Origin: Alteromonadaceae bacterium XY-R5
Lineage (GTDB): Bacteria > Pseudomonadota > Gammaproteobacteria > Enterobacterales > Alteromonadaceae
DNA length: 64,000 bases
Assembly: GCA_001660395.1 (NCBI GenBank)
Contig: LXWE01000002.1
Location: 868,001-932,000 of the forward strand
Direction of reading: 5' to 3'
This document shows, piece after piece, positions 45,177 through 54,864 of this stretch (its first letter is position 1; each line of letters begins with the position of its first letter). Position numbers and translations under genes: made by a program. The notes beneath the pieces were generated by a model, which was given only the letters and a program-made list of their open reading frames with translations, was not told where the DNA came from and did no database searches.

Positions 45177-46649
45177 TTAGCGTTCGGTAATTTCTAATCG
45201 TCTCAGAAATTCAGCCATTACTTCATGATAAAGCGCTGGACCCAGGAATTTGTCTTCAACGTCGGAATCTATGCTTGGGTTATCATTTACTTCGATAACG
45301 GCTACCTTGCCTTCTGCTGTCTGTTTTACATCAACACCATAGAATCCGTCACCAATCAATCTGCTGGCTTTGAGCGCAGCTTCTAATACTTCTGGTGGGA
45401 CTTCGTATGTCGGCAATGTTTCATATCCGCCAGACGTCACGCCTGCACCTTCTTGATGATGATAGATCTGCCAGTGACCCTTCACCATGAAATAGCGACA
45501 TGCGTATAACGGCTTATTGTTAAGAACACCAATGCGCCAGTCATAAGTGGTGTATAAAAATTCCTGCGCCAATACCAATGCCGAGGTTTTGCTCAGCTCT
45601 TTCATTGCCGCCTCAAGTTCTTTCAGGTTCTCTGCTTTGAACATACCGCGTGAGAACGAACCGTCTGGAATTTTGAGCACCATGGGATAACCCAGGTATT
45701 CTGCGGCTTTTTCCAGACTGGCTTTGTCCTGCTGGCTAAGCAGCAAGGTTTTTGGCGTTGGGACTTTATTGGTTTTCAATAAATCGGCCAAGAATACCTT
45801 GTTAGTGCAACGCAGGATTGACGTTGGATCGTCTATGACCACCATGCCCTCAGCTTCTGCCTTTTTGGCAAATCGATAGGTGTGGTGATCAATATTGGTT
45901 GTCTCGCGAATAAACAAACCGTCGTATTCCGCAAGGCGTACGTAATCCTTTTTGCCTACTTTTTCGAGGTTAATACCGAGTTTATCTGCCGCTTTAATAA
46001 AATTGCTCAACGCTTTCGCATCACTTGGCGGAAGCGCTTCGTTGTCATTCACCAGCATGGCCACATCAAAGCGGAAATGTTTACGCGTTTTAGGTTTACG
46101 CCACAAGCGGTTACTGAATTTCTCCAGACGGTTTGCCAGAAAATCCTGCTCAACTTCGGTTTTGATGTCAGCCAAACACAACAGTTGAATTTTGCTGATT
46201 TGCCAACGTTTTTCTTTTTCCAACGTGACTTTAATTAATGGCGCAGGCAAACGCTCGAATATTGTTTTGCCCAAGTCCGCAAAACTTTCATCAAGGGTTT
46301 CACCGAGGAAAATAGTCAGGCTGGCCTGTCCGGTTTCGGCGTTTTTCTCTAAACGCTGAAGAGGTAATGACAGATTTTCAAGGCGCAACGAATAGAGCGC
46401 TTTTCGGCGTACATCGTTCAATACGTTAATAGAAGGCACAACTTTGTGACCGCGCGCTTCTGCGAGCAGAGAACAATAATATCCCTGACCTAACGCTTTA
46501 GTGTTTTTACACAGATTCAATACACGAATGGTGTGCTTGATTTGACTAAAATCTTTACTTAAATACTGCTCGAAAGAAATGACTTCCTGACTGGGGAAAT
46601 AAGGTGCCCAGTCGGATAATTTATCTACCACTACATAGTAGGTGGACAT
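45177..46649 (-). CDS. RimK-like ATP-grasp ligase
   Basis: This 490-residue protein has a RimK-like ATP-grasp domain in its C-terminal half (about 250-485). ATP-binding elements are YPMVLKIPDGSFSRGMFKAE and DWRIGVLNNKPLYACRYF, and the metal-binding VAVIEVNDNPSID. Its N-terminal half (about 1-240) is a separate domain found only in this subfamily. RimK-type enzymes form peptide bonds between carboxylates and amino acids. The gene is divergent from a GNAT/peptidase-C39 fusion, a recurrent pairing that suggests a joint peptide modification pathway. The acceptor is unknown. Confidence 0.9.
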   Translation of the reverse strand: MSTYYVVVDKLSDWAPYFPSQEVISFEQYLSKDFSQIKHTIRVLNLCKNTKALGQGYYCSLLAEARGHKVVPSINVLNDVRRKALYSLRLENLSLPLQRLEKNAETGQASLTIFLGETLDESFADLGKTIFERLPAPLIKVTLEKEKRWQISKIQLLCLADIKTEVEQDFLANRLEKFSNRLWRKPKTRKHFRFDVAMLVNDNEALPPSDAKALSNFIKAADKLGINLEKVGKKDYVRLAEYDGLFIRETTNIDHHTYRFAKKAEAEGMVVIDDPTSILRCTNKVFLADLLKTNKVPTPKTLLLSQQDKASLEKAAEYLGYPMVLKIPDGSFSRGMFKAENLKELEAAMKELSKTSALVLAQEFLYTTYDWRIGVLNNKPLYACRYFMVKGHWQIYHHQEGAGVTSGGYETLPTYEVPPEVLEAALKASRLIGDGFYGVDVKQTAEGKVAVIEVNDNPSIDSDVEDKFLGPALYHEVMAEFLRRLEITER

Positions 46650-46788
46650 ATCAATTTAAATCCAATTTTGAGGGAGGGAATTTTTGGCGCATTATGCGCT
46701 AAACCGGTTGGCAAAATATACAAAAATTGTATGCGCCAGAAAATATTTTTATTTAAAATGCGCGTCCTTGCCTTAGGAGAAAATACAC
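46650..46788. promoter_or_regulatory. Divergent promoter region of the RimK-like and GNAT-C39 genes
   Basis: This 139-bp AT-rich space lies between the two start codons. A hairpin-like CATTATGCGC motif and an AAAATTGTATGCGCC segment are visible. No defined operator was recognised. The shared region allows coordinate control. Confidence 0.4.
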
Positions 46789-47892
46789 TTGGCTACTCTA
46801 CAGATCCGCGCCGCTCAGTCTTCTGATATCAGCAAATTAGTCGAGCTGGAAAAACAAAGCTTTCAAACTGATCAAATTTCTCGTCGAAGCTTTGCACACT
46901 TTATCCGTCAAGCACATTGTAGTCTGCTAATTGCAGAACAGGATGGCGTACTCGCGGGCTATGGACTGTTACTTTACCGAAAGGGCACACAGTTAGCGCG
47001 ACTTTATTCTATTGCGGTCAGCCAGGATTTTCGAGGTCAGGGCGTTGCCAGACAATTATTGGCCAAACTGGAAAAAGAAGCCAAAAGTCAGTTTTGTATT
47101 TTCCTGCGACTAGAAGTGCATGTTGACAATAAAGCAGCAATTGCGTTGTACCAGAGCCTCGGCTACCGACAAGTTGGTAAGGTTAAGGGCTATTATGGCG
47201 ATGGTGGCGATGCATTACGCCTGGAAAAGGCGATTCACTTACATACCATGCCCGGTCTGCATACCCGAAGATTTGAGCAAACCACGGATTTCACCTGTGG
47301 TCCTGCAAGCTTAATGATGGCAATGCATAAAGTCGATGCCAACTATAAAATGACGGCAAGTGAAGAGCTGCAAATTTGGCGGGAAGCAACCACTATCTTT
47401 ATGACATCCGGTCATGGCGGGTGTAGCGGTATTGGTTTGGCGTTGAGTGCCTGGCGTCGCGGATATGCGGTGACACTCTATGTTAACCAGCAACAGGCAC
47501 CATTTTTACGAAGTGTGCGTGATGCTAATAAAAAAACAGTCATTGAGCGTGTGCATGACGATTTTATGGCGCAAGCTGCAGGGACCGATATTGAGATTTG
47601 TTACCAGGCTATTGACCACAACCAGCTTAAGCAAGTAACAGAAAATGGCGGAGCCATGGTGTCGCTGATCAGTACCTGGCGTTTAAACCGGAATAAGGCC
47701 CCTCATTGGGTATATATTACAGCTTATGATGAACACAGTGTGGCGGTAACGGATCCTGAATACGAGCGTGAACCCTGGCAATCTGAGATGGATTTTACTG
47801 ATGTACCTGTAGCCAACGGGGCGTTCTTAGGAATGACTCAGTTTGGCCGAGAGCGTCACAGTGCATTATTGGTGATCCGAAAACGCTCTTAA
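46789..47892 (+). CDS. GNAT acetyltransferase-peptidase C39 fusion
   Basis: The 367-residue protein joins an N-terminal GNAT domain (about 1-147; acetyl-CoA loop SVAVSQDFRGQGVARQLL-like SIAVSQDFRGQGVARQLL) to a C39-like cysteine peptidase domain (about 155-365). The catalytic Cys is in TTDFTCGPASLMMAM and the His in APHWVYITAYDEH, followed by an Asp in VTDPEYE. The start is TTG at 46789 with TAGGAGA upstream. The partner RimK-like ligase is divergent. The pair may make, trim or acetylate a peptide; no precursor gene is visible nearby. Confidence 0.9.
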   Translation: MATLQIRAAQSSDISKLVELEKQSFQTDQISRRSFAHFIRQAHCSLLIAEQDGVLAGYGLLLYRKGTQLARLYSIAVSQDFRGQGVARQLLAKLEKEAKSQFCIFLRLEVHVDNKAAIALYQSLGYRQVGKVKGYYGDGGDALRLEKAIHLHTMPGLHTRRFEQTTDFTCGPASLMMAMHKVDANYKMTASEELQIWREATTIFMTSGHGGCSGIGLALSAWRRGYAVTLYVNQQQAPFLRSVRDANKKTVIERVHDDFMAQAAGTDIEICYQAIDHNQLKQVTENGGAMVSLISTWRLNRNKAPHWVYITAYDEHSVAVTDPEYEREPWQSEMDFTDVPVANGAFLGMTQFGRERHSALLVIRKRS

Positions 47893-48074
47893 GTGAGAGT
47901 TAATGATAGGGACCGAACCGCAAAACTAGACCAAAGTGGAATATCCTATTTCACGTCAGGGTCTATTATTCTGCGTTGGCAAACCCCATTATTAGGTTTA
48001 TCCTTAGGGCTGGGAAAGCGGAACGTTAGGTTGAAGTAATCGCTTTTCCCCATTTTGGTAACGAGGCTTTTAAT

Positions 48075-48521
48075 ATGGCGCATTCGTTTACAGATTTGCT
48101 TAAAGATGGCCAGAATTACATGGTCACCTGGCCGGTACGTAAAGAGCTTTATGGCTATTTTCCGGAAGCCAGGGTTATCTCAGCAACCCGATTTTCTCTA
48201 AAAGTAATGCCACCAATGGCGGTGCTTGTTACGGGCGTGATGGTCAATACGCTTGGCTGGGAATATTTGCCTCAGGCTCTTGCGATTGGTGCGTTCTTTT
48301 TAAGTTTGCCATTGCAGGGGTTATTGTGGCTGGGTCATCGTTCTAATCAGTTGCTACCTCCGTCGATACGTCACTGGTATCTCGATATTCATCGTAAGAT
48401 GATCACACAAGGTTGCCAGTTACAGGCAGCGAAAAGTCGTCCACGTTATATTGAACTGGCAAGGTTGCTAAAAACGGCGTTTGACGATCTTGATAAAGTA
48501 TTTACCGGTCAGTGGTTCTAA
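48075..48521 (+). CDS. yfbV: YfbV family membrane protein (UPF0208)
   Basis: This 148-residue inner-membrane protein has two helices (about 46-65 and 70-92) and the family start FTDLLKDGQNYMVTWPVRKEL. In E. coli YfbV affects Ter macrodomain insulation, though the mechanism is unknown. It is a stand-alone gene with a terminator 18 bp after the stop. Confidence 0.93.
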   Translation: MAHSFTDLLKDGQNYMVTWPVRKELYGYFPEARVISATRFSLKVMPPMAVLVTGVMVNTLGWEYLPQALAIGAFFLSLPLQGLLWLGHRSNQLLPPSIRHWYLDIHRKMITQGCQLQAAKSRPRYIELARLLKTAFDDLDKVFTGQWF

Positions 48522-48538
48522 CCCAAATCTGATTTATC

Positions 48539-48573
48539 AAAAACCGGAATCATGAAAGTGTTCCGGTTTTTTT
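48539..48573 (+). terminator. Terminator after yfbV
   Basis: AAAAACCGGAA pairs with TTCCGGTTTTT across an 11-nt loop, followed by more T. Confidence 0.85.
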
Positions 48574-49072
48574 ATGCCTGAAGGTTGGGCTGCAAAATCG
48601 TGTTACAGGTACGGCAACGATATTGGGTTTGCTGGCGTAGCACTTTATTGTGCCGTCTTATCGATAAAGCGACAGGGCCACACGCGCAAAAATAGTCGAT
48701 AGAGTGACTGAGCATACTCACGTCTAGCTGGTGACAGGTTTTACCTTCTAATCCAAATAGCTGTTGCATCAGGCCTTTCCATTGTTTGCCATGGGGCTGG
48801 ACTTTGCCAAATAGGGCGTACGCGACTAAATGGCAAACCTCATGTGGAATCACTTCTTCAAGAAAATAATCCAGATTGTCGGCGGCCAGATGGCTATTAA
48901 GGCGGATTTCGTTGCTGATGTAACGCGCGGTTCCAGCAACTTTACCACGTTGGTTAAATGTCAGTGAGGGGAGGGGAAATGCCAGCTTAAGGACGTGGTT
49001 AGCATGGGAAATACACTCATGTAAACGATTGGATAGTAGCTGTTTTTGTTCCTGAGAAAGACGACTGGTCAT
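48572..49072 (-). CDS. sprT: SprT-family zinc metalloprotease-like protein
   Basis: This 166-residue SprT protein has the zinc-binding HEVCHLVAY (HExxH type, with Val-Cys inside) and an AGTARYISNEIRLN segment. The C-terminal zinc ribbon is YRCRTCN after CACG. The ATG at 49072 gives the E. coli-like length; the frame to 49174 would cross the sppA terminator. The function of bacterial SprT is not settled. Confidence 0.92.
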   Translation of the reverse strand: MTSRLSQEQKQLLSNRLHECISHANHVLKLAFPLPSLTFNQRGKVAGTARYISNEIRLNSHLAADNLDYFLEEVIPHEVCHLVAYALFGKVQPHGKQWKGLMQQLFGLEGKTCHQLDVSMLSHSIDYFCACGPVALSIRRHNKVLRQQTQYRCRTCNTILQPNLQA

Positions 49073-49088
49073 GTAATTACGGACATAA

Positions 49089-49116
49089 AAAAGGGCCTGT
49101 TTAGGCCCTATTTTAT
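49089..49116 (-). terminator. Terminator after sppA
   Basis: On the minus strand TAGGGCCT/AGGCCCT forms a hairpin followed by TTTTTTAT, 12 bp after the sppA stop. Confidence 0.88.
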
Positions 49117-49127
49117 CAAAGTTTAGT

Positions 49128-50990
49128 TTAGATTTCACAAGCCAGACAAAAGGCGTATACACCTTTCGGATCATTCAACTTAGTGACGGTATCAAATTCT
49201 TTCACCAGGGTTTTAAGTAATGAGATAAACTGGCTGTCGCTGTCGGCAAACTGTGCTTTGCCGATAAGGCTGTTGGCCTGCCCAAAGATCTTCTTCATTA
49301 GCTTTTGCTTGTCTGAGAGCTTTGGCTCTATGTACTTAGTCTCGAAATTATCCAGATTCGCCAGTTTTGCCGCCGCTGCTACCGCGTCGTCAAGTTCACC
49401 TAAATGGTCAACTAAGCCTAACTGCTGCGCTGTTGCACCGATCCATACGCGACCCTGTGCAATCTTATCAACATCCTCTTTGCTCATGTGGCGTTCTTTC
49501 GCAACAAGAGAAATAAACTGATCATAGCCTTTCTCAATCCCTTTTTGCAGGATATCGCCAAAACGCGGATCCAATGGGCGTGTCGCAGAGATACCCGCAA
49601 AATCTGTGGTGCCCAGGCCGTCAGTATGAATACCTACGTAATCCAGGGTATTTTCATAGGTCATAAACATGCCGAAAATACCAATCGAACCTGTGATGGT
49701 GCTGGGAGATGCCCAGATTTCATCGGCGCTGGCAGAAATCCAGTAACCACCTGATGCTGCATATGTACTCATCATCGCCACAACAGGCTTACCTGCCAGT
49801 TTAAGTTGTTCGATCTCCTGACGAATAATTTCAGAGGCGAATGCACTGCCGCCGGGAGAGTCGACATACAAGACGACGGCTTTAACTTTACTATCCATGC
49901 GCGCATCGCGTAACAATCGGGCTGTGCTATCGCCACCTATTGAGCCTGGTTTTTGTGTACCGTTTAGAATACTACCTTTAGCAACGACGATGGCTACTTT
50001 GGATGTGTCATTTGCTGGAACAGGAATATCAGGCCCTTTGATGACATTCAAATAGCGTTTATAGGTGATATGTCGATAACCTCTGTCTGAATCATCTGAG
50101 CCTACCAATTCTGACAGTTCAGCTCGAATATCTTCTCGTGATTTTAGGGCATCAACCCAACCATTTTGTTGAGCATACAAAGCAAAGTCACCGGAAGCAT
50201 CCGCAAATTTAGGCATAAAGCTTTCAAGCTTTTCATCAAAATTAGTCAGATCCATATGACGTGCAGTGGCAATGTCTTGCTTGTACTGTTGCCACAATGC
50301 GCTCAACCAGGCTTCATTCGCTTGTCTGGCAGCATCTGACATATCATCACGAATAAAGGGTTCGATGGCTGACTTGAACGTGCCGACTTTGAAAACATGA
50401 GTCGTCACTTTCAGTTTTTCCAACATGGATTTGAAATACATTGGATAACGGCCATAGCCTTCGAGCAACATCCATCCCATTGGATTCATGTAAAGGTGAT
50501 CGGCGTGACTGGCGAGATAATACTGGTTTTGCGAATAATTATCGCCAATGGCATAAATGGTTTTACCTGATGCTTTAAAGTCATCGAGTGCTTCGCCAAC
50601 CTGACGCAGTTTATCTAAACCAGCGCTACCCATGCCATCAAGTTGCAGGACTAAGGTTTTAATGCGCGGGTCGTCTTTTGCATTTGCTATGACAAACAAC
50701 AAGTCCTGCAACAGAACCTCTGGGTTATCATCACCTTCGTCCAAAGCTTCCTGCATAAACTCTTCAACAGGATCGACCGCCTCTTGCTGAATCACCAGGT
50801 TACCCTTTAAATTGAGTACCAGCGCGGAGTCCTGTTTTACCGTTGGCGCTTTATCTTCGCTCATAATCGCGACAATAATGCCGATCAGAATGACAAAGAA
50901 GATTACATTTAACACGAACCGGCGGATAAAATTAATTGCCGCCCAGATTCCCCCAAATAATGCTTTTGTCCAACTTCTGCCTGTAGCCAT
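49128..50990 (-). CDS. sppA: Signal peptide peptidase SppA, 67K type
   Basis: This 620-residue membrane-bound serine peptidase has an N-terminal membrane anchor (about 22-42), then tandem SppA domains. The second domain has VVLYVDSPGGSAFASE and the nucleophile Ser in MSTYAASGGYWISASADEI. The catalytic Lys is supplied by the first domain (VFKVGTFKSAIEPF). It degrades remnant signal peptides. The length agrees with the long E. coli form. Confidence 0.96.
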   Translation of the reverse strand: MATGRSWTKALFGGIWAAINFIRRFVLNVIFFVILIGIIVAIMSEDKAPTVKQDSALVLNLKGNLVIQQEAVDPVEEFMQEALDEGDDNPEVLLQDLLFVIANAKDDPRIKTLVLQLDGMGSAGLDKLRQVGEALDDFKASGKTIYAIGDNYSQNQYYLASHADHLYMNPMGWMLLEGYGRYPMYFKSMLEKLKVTTHVFKVGTFKSAIEPFIRDDMSDAARQANEAWLSALWQQYKQDIATARHMDLTNFDEKLESFMPKFADASGDFALYAQQNGWVDALKSREDIRAELSELVGSDDSDRGYRHITYKRYLNVIKGPDIPVPANDTSKVAIVVAKGSILNGTQKPGSIGGDSTARLLRDARMDSKVKAVVLYVDSPGGSAFASEIIRQEIEQLKLAGKPVVAMMSTYAASGGYWISASADEIWASPSTITGSIGIFGMFMTYENTLDYVGIHTDGLGTTDFAGISATRPLDPRFGDILQKGIEKGYDQFISLVAKERHMSKEDVDKIAQGRVWIGATAQQLGLVDHLGELDDAVAAAAKLANLDNFETKYIEPKLSDKQKLMKKIFGQANSLIGKAQFADSDSQFISLLKTLVKEFDTVTKLNDPKGVYAFCLACEI

Positions 50991-51068
50991 AACCTTTCAC
51001 TGAAAATTACCAATCTTTTTCCATCGTACCCAATTGCGTAAACCAATAAAATTGGGAAATGTAATTTT

Positions 51069-51269
51069 TTATTTCAAAGGTTTACGTTGTTTGCGCTGTT
51101 CATCTTTTGCCAGCCACGTTTGAATCAGCTGTGCAATACGCTTATGGTCTTCTTCCGCAAACTGGCATAGTAGTTTTCCCATATTTCTACGAGCATTAAC
51201 TTTCGGCTGCTGTCGTTCAAAAAGTCGTCCTAAAGCAGATGTGGCAGTGTTAGGTTTAGTCTCATTCAT
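51069..51269 (-). CDS. Small basic hypothetical protein (66 aa)
   Basis: The peptide is rich in Lys, Arg and Gln, with a probable helix (FAEEDHKRIAQLIQTWLAKDEQ). No family is recognised. It lies between sppA and the divergent nitroreductase. Similar short proteins are annotated as hypothetical in Alteromonadales, which is inferred rather than checked here. Confidence 0.6.
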   Translation of the reverse strand: MNETKPNTATSALGRLFERQQPKVNARRNMGKLLCQFAEEDHKRIAQLIQTWLAKDEQRKQRKPLK

Positions 51270-51389
51270 AGTTAATAATTGAGTAATAGATCAAGAGCGG
51301 TTGTCACCGGTGTTCAGCGTCAATATAGTGTATTAGGTTAACACAGTGAGCAGAATGGCTGCTCCTTTCACTTATAAATAAGAGTATCT

Positions 51390-51944
51390 ATGGACGCACT
51401 GGCTTTATTATTAACTCGCACTTCACAAGCTCGTTTGCACTCGCCGGCGCCTCAAGGGCAGGCTTTGGAAAATATTATGCAGGCTGCCCTTCGCGCACCG
51501 GATCATGCTGGCTTGTCTCCCTGGCGTTTTATTGTGTGTGCTGATGAGGGTTTAACCCGCTTAGGGGAAATTTTTGAACAGGCCGCCATTGAAGAAGACA
51601 TGAGTGCGAAAGAACAGGAGAGGGCATCAGGCTTGCCTAAACGTGCGCCTATGGTGATTATTGCTTACACCCAGTTGCAGGCACATCCAAAGGTACCAGA
51701 TGTTGAGCAAATTGCGTCTGCTGCTTGTTGCGTTCATGCCATGCAAATGGCTGCAGTGGCGCAAGGTTTTACTGGCATATGGCGAACAGGTGGCTTTGCT
51801 CACAGTCAGGCTGTAAAAAAGGCATTGGGGATTCCTCAAAAGGATGAGATCGTCGGCTTTTTATATCTGGGTACAAATGATGGTCCTGAACCTCAGCGAC
51901 CGTTAAAAGACTCCTCTGATTATTTTCAACTGATGAACAGCTAA
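51390..51944 (+). CDS. Nitroreductase family protein (YdjA-like)
   Basis: This 184-residue FMN-dependent oxidoreductase is of the compact YdjA group. It has an N-terminal LLLTRTSQARLHSPAP for FMN phosphate contacts, MQAALRAPDHAGLSPWRF, VPDVEQIASAACCVHAMQMAAVAQGF and TGIWRTGG. It reduces nitroaromatic or other electrophilic compounds with NAD(P)H; the physiological substrate is unknown. Confidence 0.92.
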   Translation: MDALALLLTRTSQARLHSPAPQGQALENIMQAALRAPDHAGLSPWRFIVCADEGLTRLGEIFEQAAIEEDMSAKEQERASGLPKRAPMVIIAYTQLQAHPKVPDVEQIASAACCVHAMQMAAVAQGFTGIWRTGGFAHSQAVKKALGIPQKDEIVGFLYLGTNDGPEPQRPLKDSSDYFQLMNS

Positions 51945-51965
51945 ATGGGCTAACACTTCTTACAC

Positions 51966-51990
51966 AAAAAAGCGGGCTTAAGCCCGCTTT
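51966..51990 (-). terminator. Terminator of pyk
   Basis: AAAGCGGGCTT/AAGCCCGCTTT forms a stem. On the minus strand six T follow, 25 bp after the pyk stop. It also lies after the nitroreductase stop. Confidence 0.88.
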
Positions 51991-52014
51991 GATATTGTCA
52001 TCATGTGGTAACGA

Positions 52015-53451
52015 TTAAGGTACTATCACGATTTTTAGTGCGTTAGTCGAACCAATGGTTTCCATTTCGTCGCCATAGGTCATTACAAACTGATCACCTG
52101 AAACCAACAGACCTTTTTCTACCATGACATTGATCACATCTTGTTTTAACTGACCTACTTCACAGCCATGAGAGTCAAAAAAGACGGGTTTAACGCCACG
52201 ATATAGCGCCATTGCATTTAACGATGCTTCATGACGCGATAAGGCGTAAATAGGTAACGACGTTGTAATACGAGACATCAAACGAGGTGTACTGCCTGAT
52301 TCTGTCAGGGCAACGATGGCCTTAACACTGCTCAGGTGGTTTGCAGCGTAAACGGCTGACAGGGCGGTTGTTTCGCTGACGCTAGAGAATGTCTCGTCGA
52401 TACGGTGTTTAGAAATTTTGACGCTAGGGTGAGTTTCCGCGCCTTCACAAACGCGTGCCATAGCTTTCACGGTTTCAACCGGATAATCGCCTGCGGCGGT
52501 TTCAGCTGACAGCATCACCGCGTCGGTGCCATCTAGCACCGCGTTTGCTACGTCCATGACTTCAGCACGCGTTGGCATTGGGCTGGTAATCATAGATTCC
52601 ATCATCTGCGTGGCAGTGATCACCACCTTGTTTAGCTGACGAGAGCGAGCGATTAACTTTTTCTGCACGCCAACCAGTTCTGCATCACCAATTTCTACAC
52701 CAAGGTCACCACGAGCAACCATAACTGCGTCTGAGGCTTCAATAATGTCATCAATGGCTGCATCGGTTGCAACCGCTTCAGCACGCTCTACTTTTGCACA
52801 GATTTTGGCAAAGCAGCCAGCGTCTTCAGCTAGTTGACGCGCATAGCGCAAATCATCGCCACAGCGAGGGAATGATACCGCCAGGTAGTCAACCCCAATT
52901 TTGGCCGCCGTTTTAATATCTTCCTTGTCTTTTTCAGTCAGAGCTTCTGCAGATAGCCCACCGCCTAAACGGTTAATACCTTTATTGTTAGACAGTTTGC
53001 CGCCTACGGTGACTTTAGTATGGACCTTTTGGCCTTCAACATGGCTCACTTGCAATTGGATACGACCGTCATCCAGCAATAAAATGTCACCACTGCTCAC
53101 GTCTTCAGGCAGCGCTTTATAATCGATTCCAACGGCCTGAGCATTGCCGTCTTCACGGCCCATTTCTGCATCCAGAATAAAATCAGCGCCGATTTCTAAA
53201 TGCACCGGGCCGTTAGCAAATTTTGCTACTCGAATTTTAGGTCCCTGCAGGTCACCTAAAATGGCCACATATTTACCTAATTTTTTCGCAGCAGCGCGAA
53301 CCTTGTCGGCGCGTTGAATATGGTCTTCTGCAGTGCCGTGGGAAAAGTTCATACGAACAACGTTGGCGCCCGCAGCCAGGATAGCTTCAATTCTCTCTGG
53401 GGTATCAGTTGCTGGACCTAACGTGGCTAGTATTTTGGTTCGTCTTAACAT
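52015..53451 (-). CDS. pyk: Pyruvate kinase
   Basis: This 478-residue PykA-like enzyme makes pyruvate and ATP from PEP and ADP. It has the N-terminal [21 protein letters not shown]-type start, the active-site [11 protein letters not shown] and the substrate-binding KVERAEAVA and ARGDLGVE segments. The C-terminal allosteric domain is present. The ATG at 53451 is chosen because it gives the family length; the upstream frame to 53508 has an unrelated leader. A perfect HexR-type site lies 141 bp upstream. Confidence 0.95.
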   Translation of the reverse strand: MLRRTKILATLGPATDTPERIEAILAAGANVVRMNFSHGTAEDHIQRADKVRAAAKKLGKYVAILGDLQGPKIRVAKFANGPVHLEIGADFILDAEMGREDGNAQAVGIDYKALPEDVSSGDILLLDDGRIQLQVSHVEGQKVHTKVTVGGKLSNNKGINRLGGGLSAEALTEKDKEDIKTAAKIGVDYLAVSFPRCGDDLRYARQLAEDAGCFAKICAKVERAEAVATDAAIDDIIEASDAVMVARGDLGVEIGDAELVGVQKKLIARSRQLNKVVITATQMMESMITSPMPTRAEVMDVANAVLDGTDAVMLSAETAAGDYPVETVKAMARVCEGAETHPSVKISKHRIDETFSSVSETTALSAVYAANHLSSVKAIVALTESGSTPRLMSRITTSLPIYALSRHEASLNAMALYRGVKPVFFDSHGCEVGQLKQDVINVMVEKGLLVSGDQFVMTYGDEMETIGSTNALKIVIVP

Positions 53452-53591
53452 AAATCTGTCGCTCTGTTTATTGAGAAAAGAATACTTACAGGAATGTCCC
53501 TTAAGCATAGCCTGACTAATGTTACCGCTTTGGCTTTTAGTTTATGTGACAAGGGACGTATGCAGATAAAAGTGTTATCTGTACTGTGTTT

Positions 53592-53606
53592 TGTAATTTT
53601 ATTACA
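53592..53606. promoter_or_regulatory. HexR-type operator upstream of pyk
   Basis: TGTAATTTTATTACA has perfect TGTAA/TTACA half-sites and a 5-bp spacer. It lies between the hexR 3' end and the pyk start on the minus strand. Confidence 0.8.
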
Positions 53607-53647
53607 GAATACTAGTGGAAGAGAATCGAAATGTGAAACTTTTTAAC

Positions 53648-53672
53648 AAAAAAAGAGCCATCGGCTCTTTTT
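53648..53672 (-). terminator. Terminator of hexR
   Basis: On the minus strand AAAGAGCC/GGCTCTTT with an ATC-type loop is followed by TTTTTT. It lies 24 bp after the hexR stop. Confidence 0.88.
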
Positions 53673-53695
53673 CATTAGGAGTAATTTCTTTACAG

Positions 53696-54547
53696 CTACT
53701 CGTATTTTTTGTCGTAACGCGAACCGCGCAGCGTGTCTTTGACCCTTTTAAGGTTTTCGCGAAACTTAGTGCCTCGGCGCAGAGTAAAACCTGTAGCAAG
53801 AATATCTATCAGCGTTAATTGGGCGATACGTGAAGCCATTGGCATGTACATGTCCGTGTCTTCAGGCACCTCAAGAGATAACACTAAATTACACTCTTTT
53901 GCTAATGGGCTTTCAGCAGAGGTGATTCCTACTACCGTTGCGTCGTTAGAGCGGGCTATCTGTGCAATTTCGACCAGGCTTTTGGTACGGCCGGTGTGTG
54001 AAATTAATACAACTACATCGTCTTCGCTACTGTTCATACAACTCATGCGTTGCATCAGAATGTCTTCGAAGTAGACGACGGGCACGTTAAAACGGAAAAA
54101 CTTATTGAGTGCATCATGAGCGACAGAGGCGGACGCCCCCAAGCCAAAGAATGAGATTTTCTGAGCTTGTGTCAGAAGATCAACCACACGATTAACCACT
54201 TGAATATCAATAGATTGGCGCGCCACTTCCAGAGACGCCATGGTCGATTCGAAAATCTTTTTAGTGTATTCCTCGGGGCCGTCATCTTCTTCAACATGAC
54301 GGTTCACATAAGGTGTACCATTAGCGAGGCTTTGCGCCAGGTGCAATTTAAAGTCGGGATAGCCTTTGGTATCCAGACGACGACAAAAGCGATTCACCGT
54401 CGGTTCGCTAACGTCGGCCATTTTAGCCAGCGTGGCGATACTCGAGTGGATAGCAGTCTGCGGATTAGCAAGGATCACTTCCGCTACTTTTCGCTCGGAT
54501 TTGCTAAACGCTGCTTTATGCTGAGTGATTTTTTCTAGAATATTCAT
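53696..54547 (-). CDS. hexR: HexR transcriptional regulator
   Basis: This 283-residue RpiR-family repressor has an N-terminal helix-turn-helix (about 1-77, with IATLAKMADVSEPTVNRFCRRL) and a C-terminal SIS sugar-phosphate-binding domain (about 125-255, ISFFGLGASASVAHDALNKFFR). In the family it senses 2-keto-3-deoxy-6-phosphogluconate, the intermediate made by Edd and used by Eda, encoded nearby. It is divergent from zwf. Candidate binding sites occur upstream of zwf, pyk, ppsA and gapA in this window. Confidence 0.95.
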   Translation of the reverse strand: MNILEKITQHKAAFSKSERKVAEVILANPQTAIHSSIATLAKMADVSEPTVNRFCRRLDTKGYPDFKLHLAQSLANGTPYVNRHVEEDDGPEEYTKKIFESTMASLEVARQSIDIQVVNRVVDLLTQAQKISFFGLGASASVAHDALNKFFRFNVPVVYFEDILMQRMSCMNSSEDDVVVLISHTGRTKSLVEIAQIARSNDATVVGITSAESPLAKECNLVLSLEVPEDTDMYMPMASRIAQLTLIDILATGFTLRRGTKFRENLKRVKDTLRGSRYDKKYE

Positions 54548-54722
54548 ACCTGTGTAGGAAACTTATTTTATAATTATTACAATCAAGTCCTTTTGAAAAA
54601 AGGTACCGCTTCTGTCGATATTTCCCGACTATTGTTGTAACTTTTTGACAAAACAAACAAGCTTTTTCTGTATAAAGAGGCAAAAAATGCCAGAATACCC
54701 GGCAACTGACCGGTGAAAAAGT

Positions 54723-54737
54723 TGTAAAATTACTACA
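54723..54737. promoter_or_regulatory. HexR-type operator between hexR and zwf
   Basis: TGTAAAATTACTACA matches TGTAA-N5-TTACA with one mismatch in the right half. It lies 127 bp upstream of zwf. Weaker partly palindromic TTACA-containing sites occur at about 54567-54581 (before hexR) and 54837-54853 (just before zwf). Confidence 0.7.
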
Positions 54738-54864
54738 TTTGATGTTAACTATAGCCAATGGTTGCCTATGGCGTAGTTGAAATCAAGTGACTTACCGTAA
54801 TTTATTGGGGTAAGTTTACCGTCATTTACCGATCACTACATTATATTATTACAGGTTAAAACAA

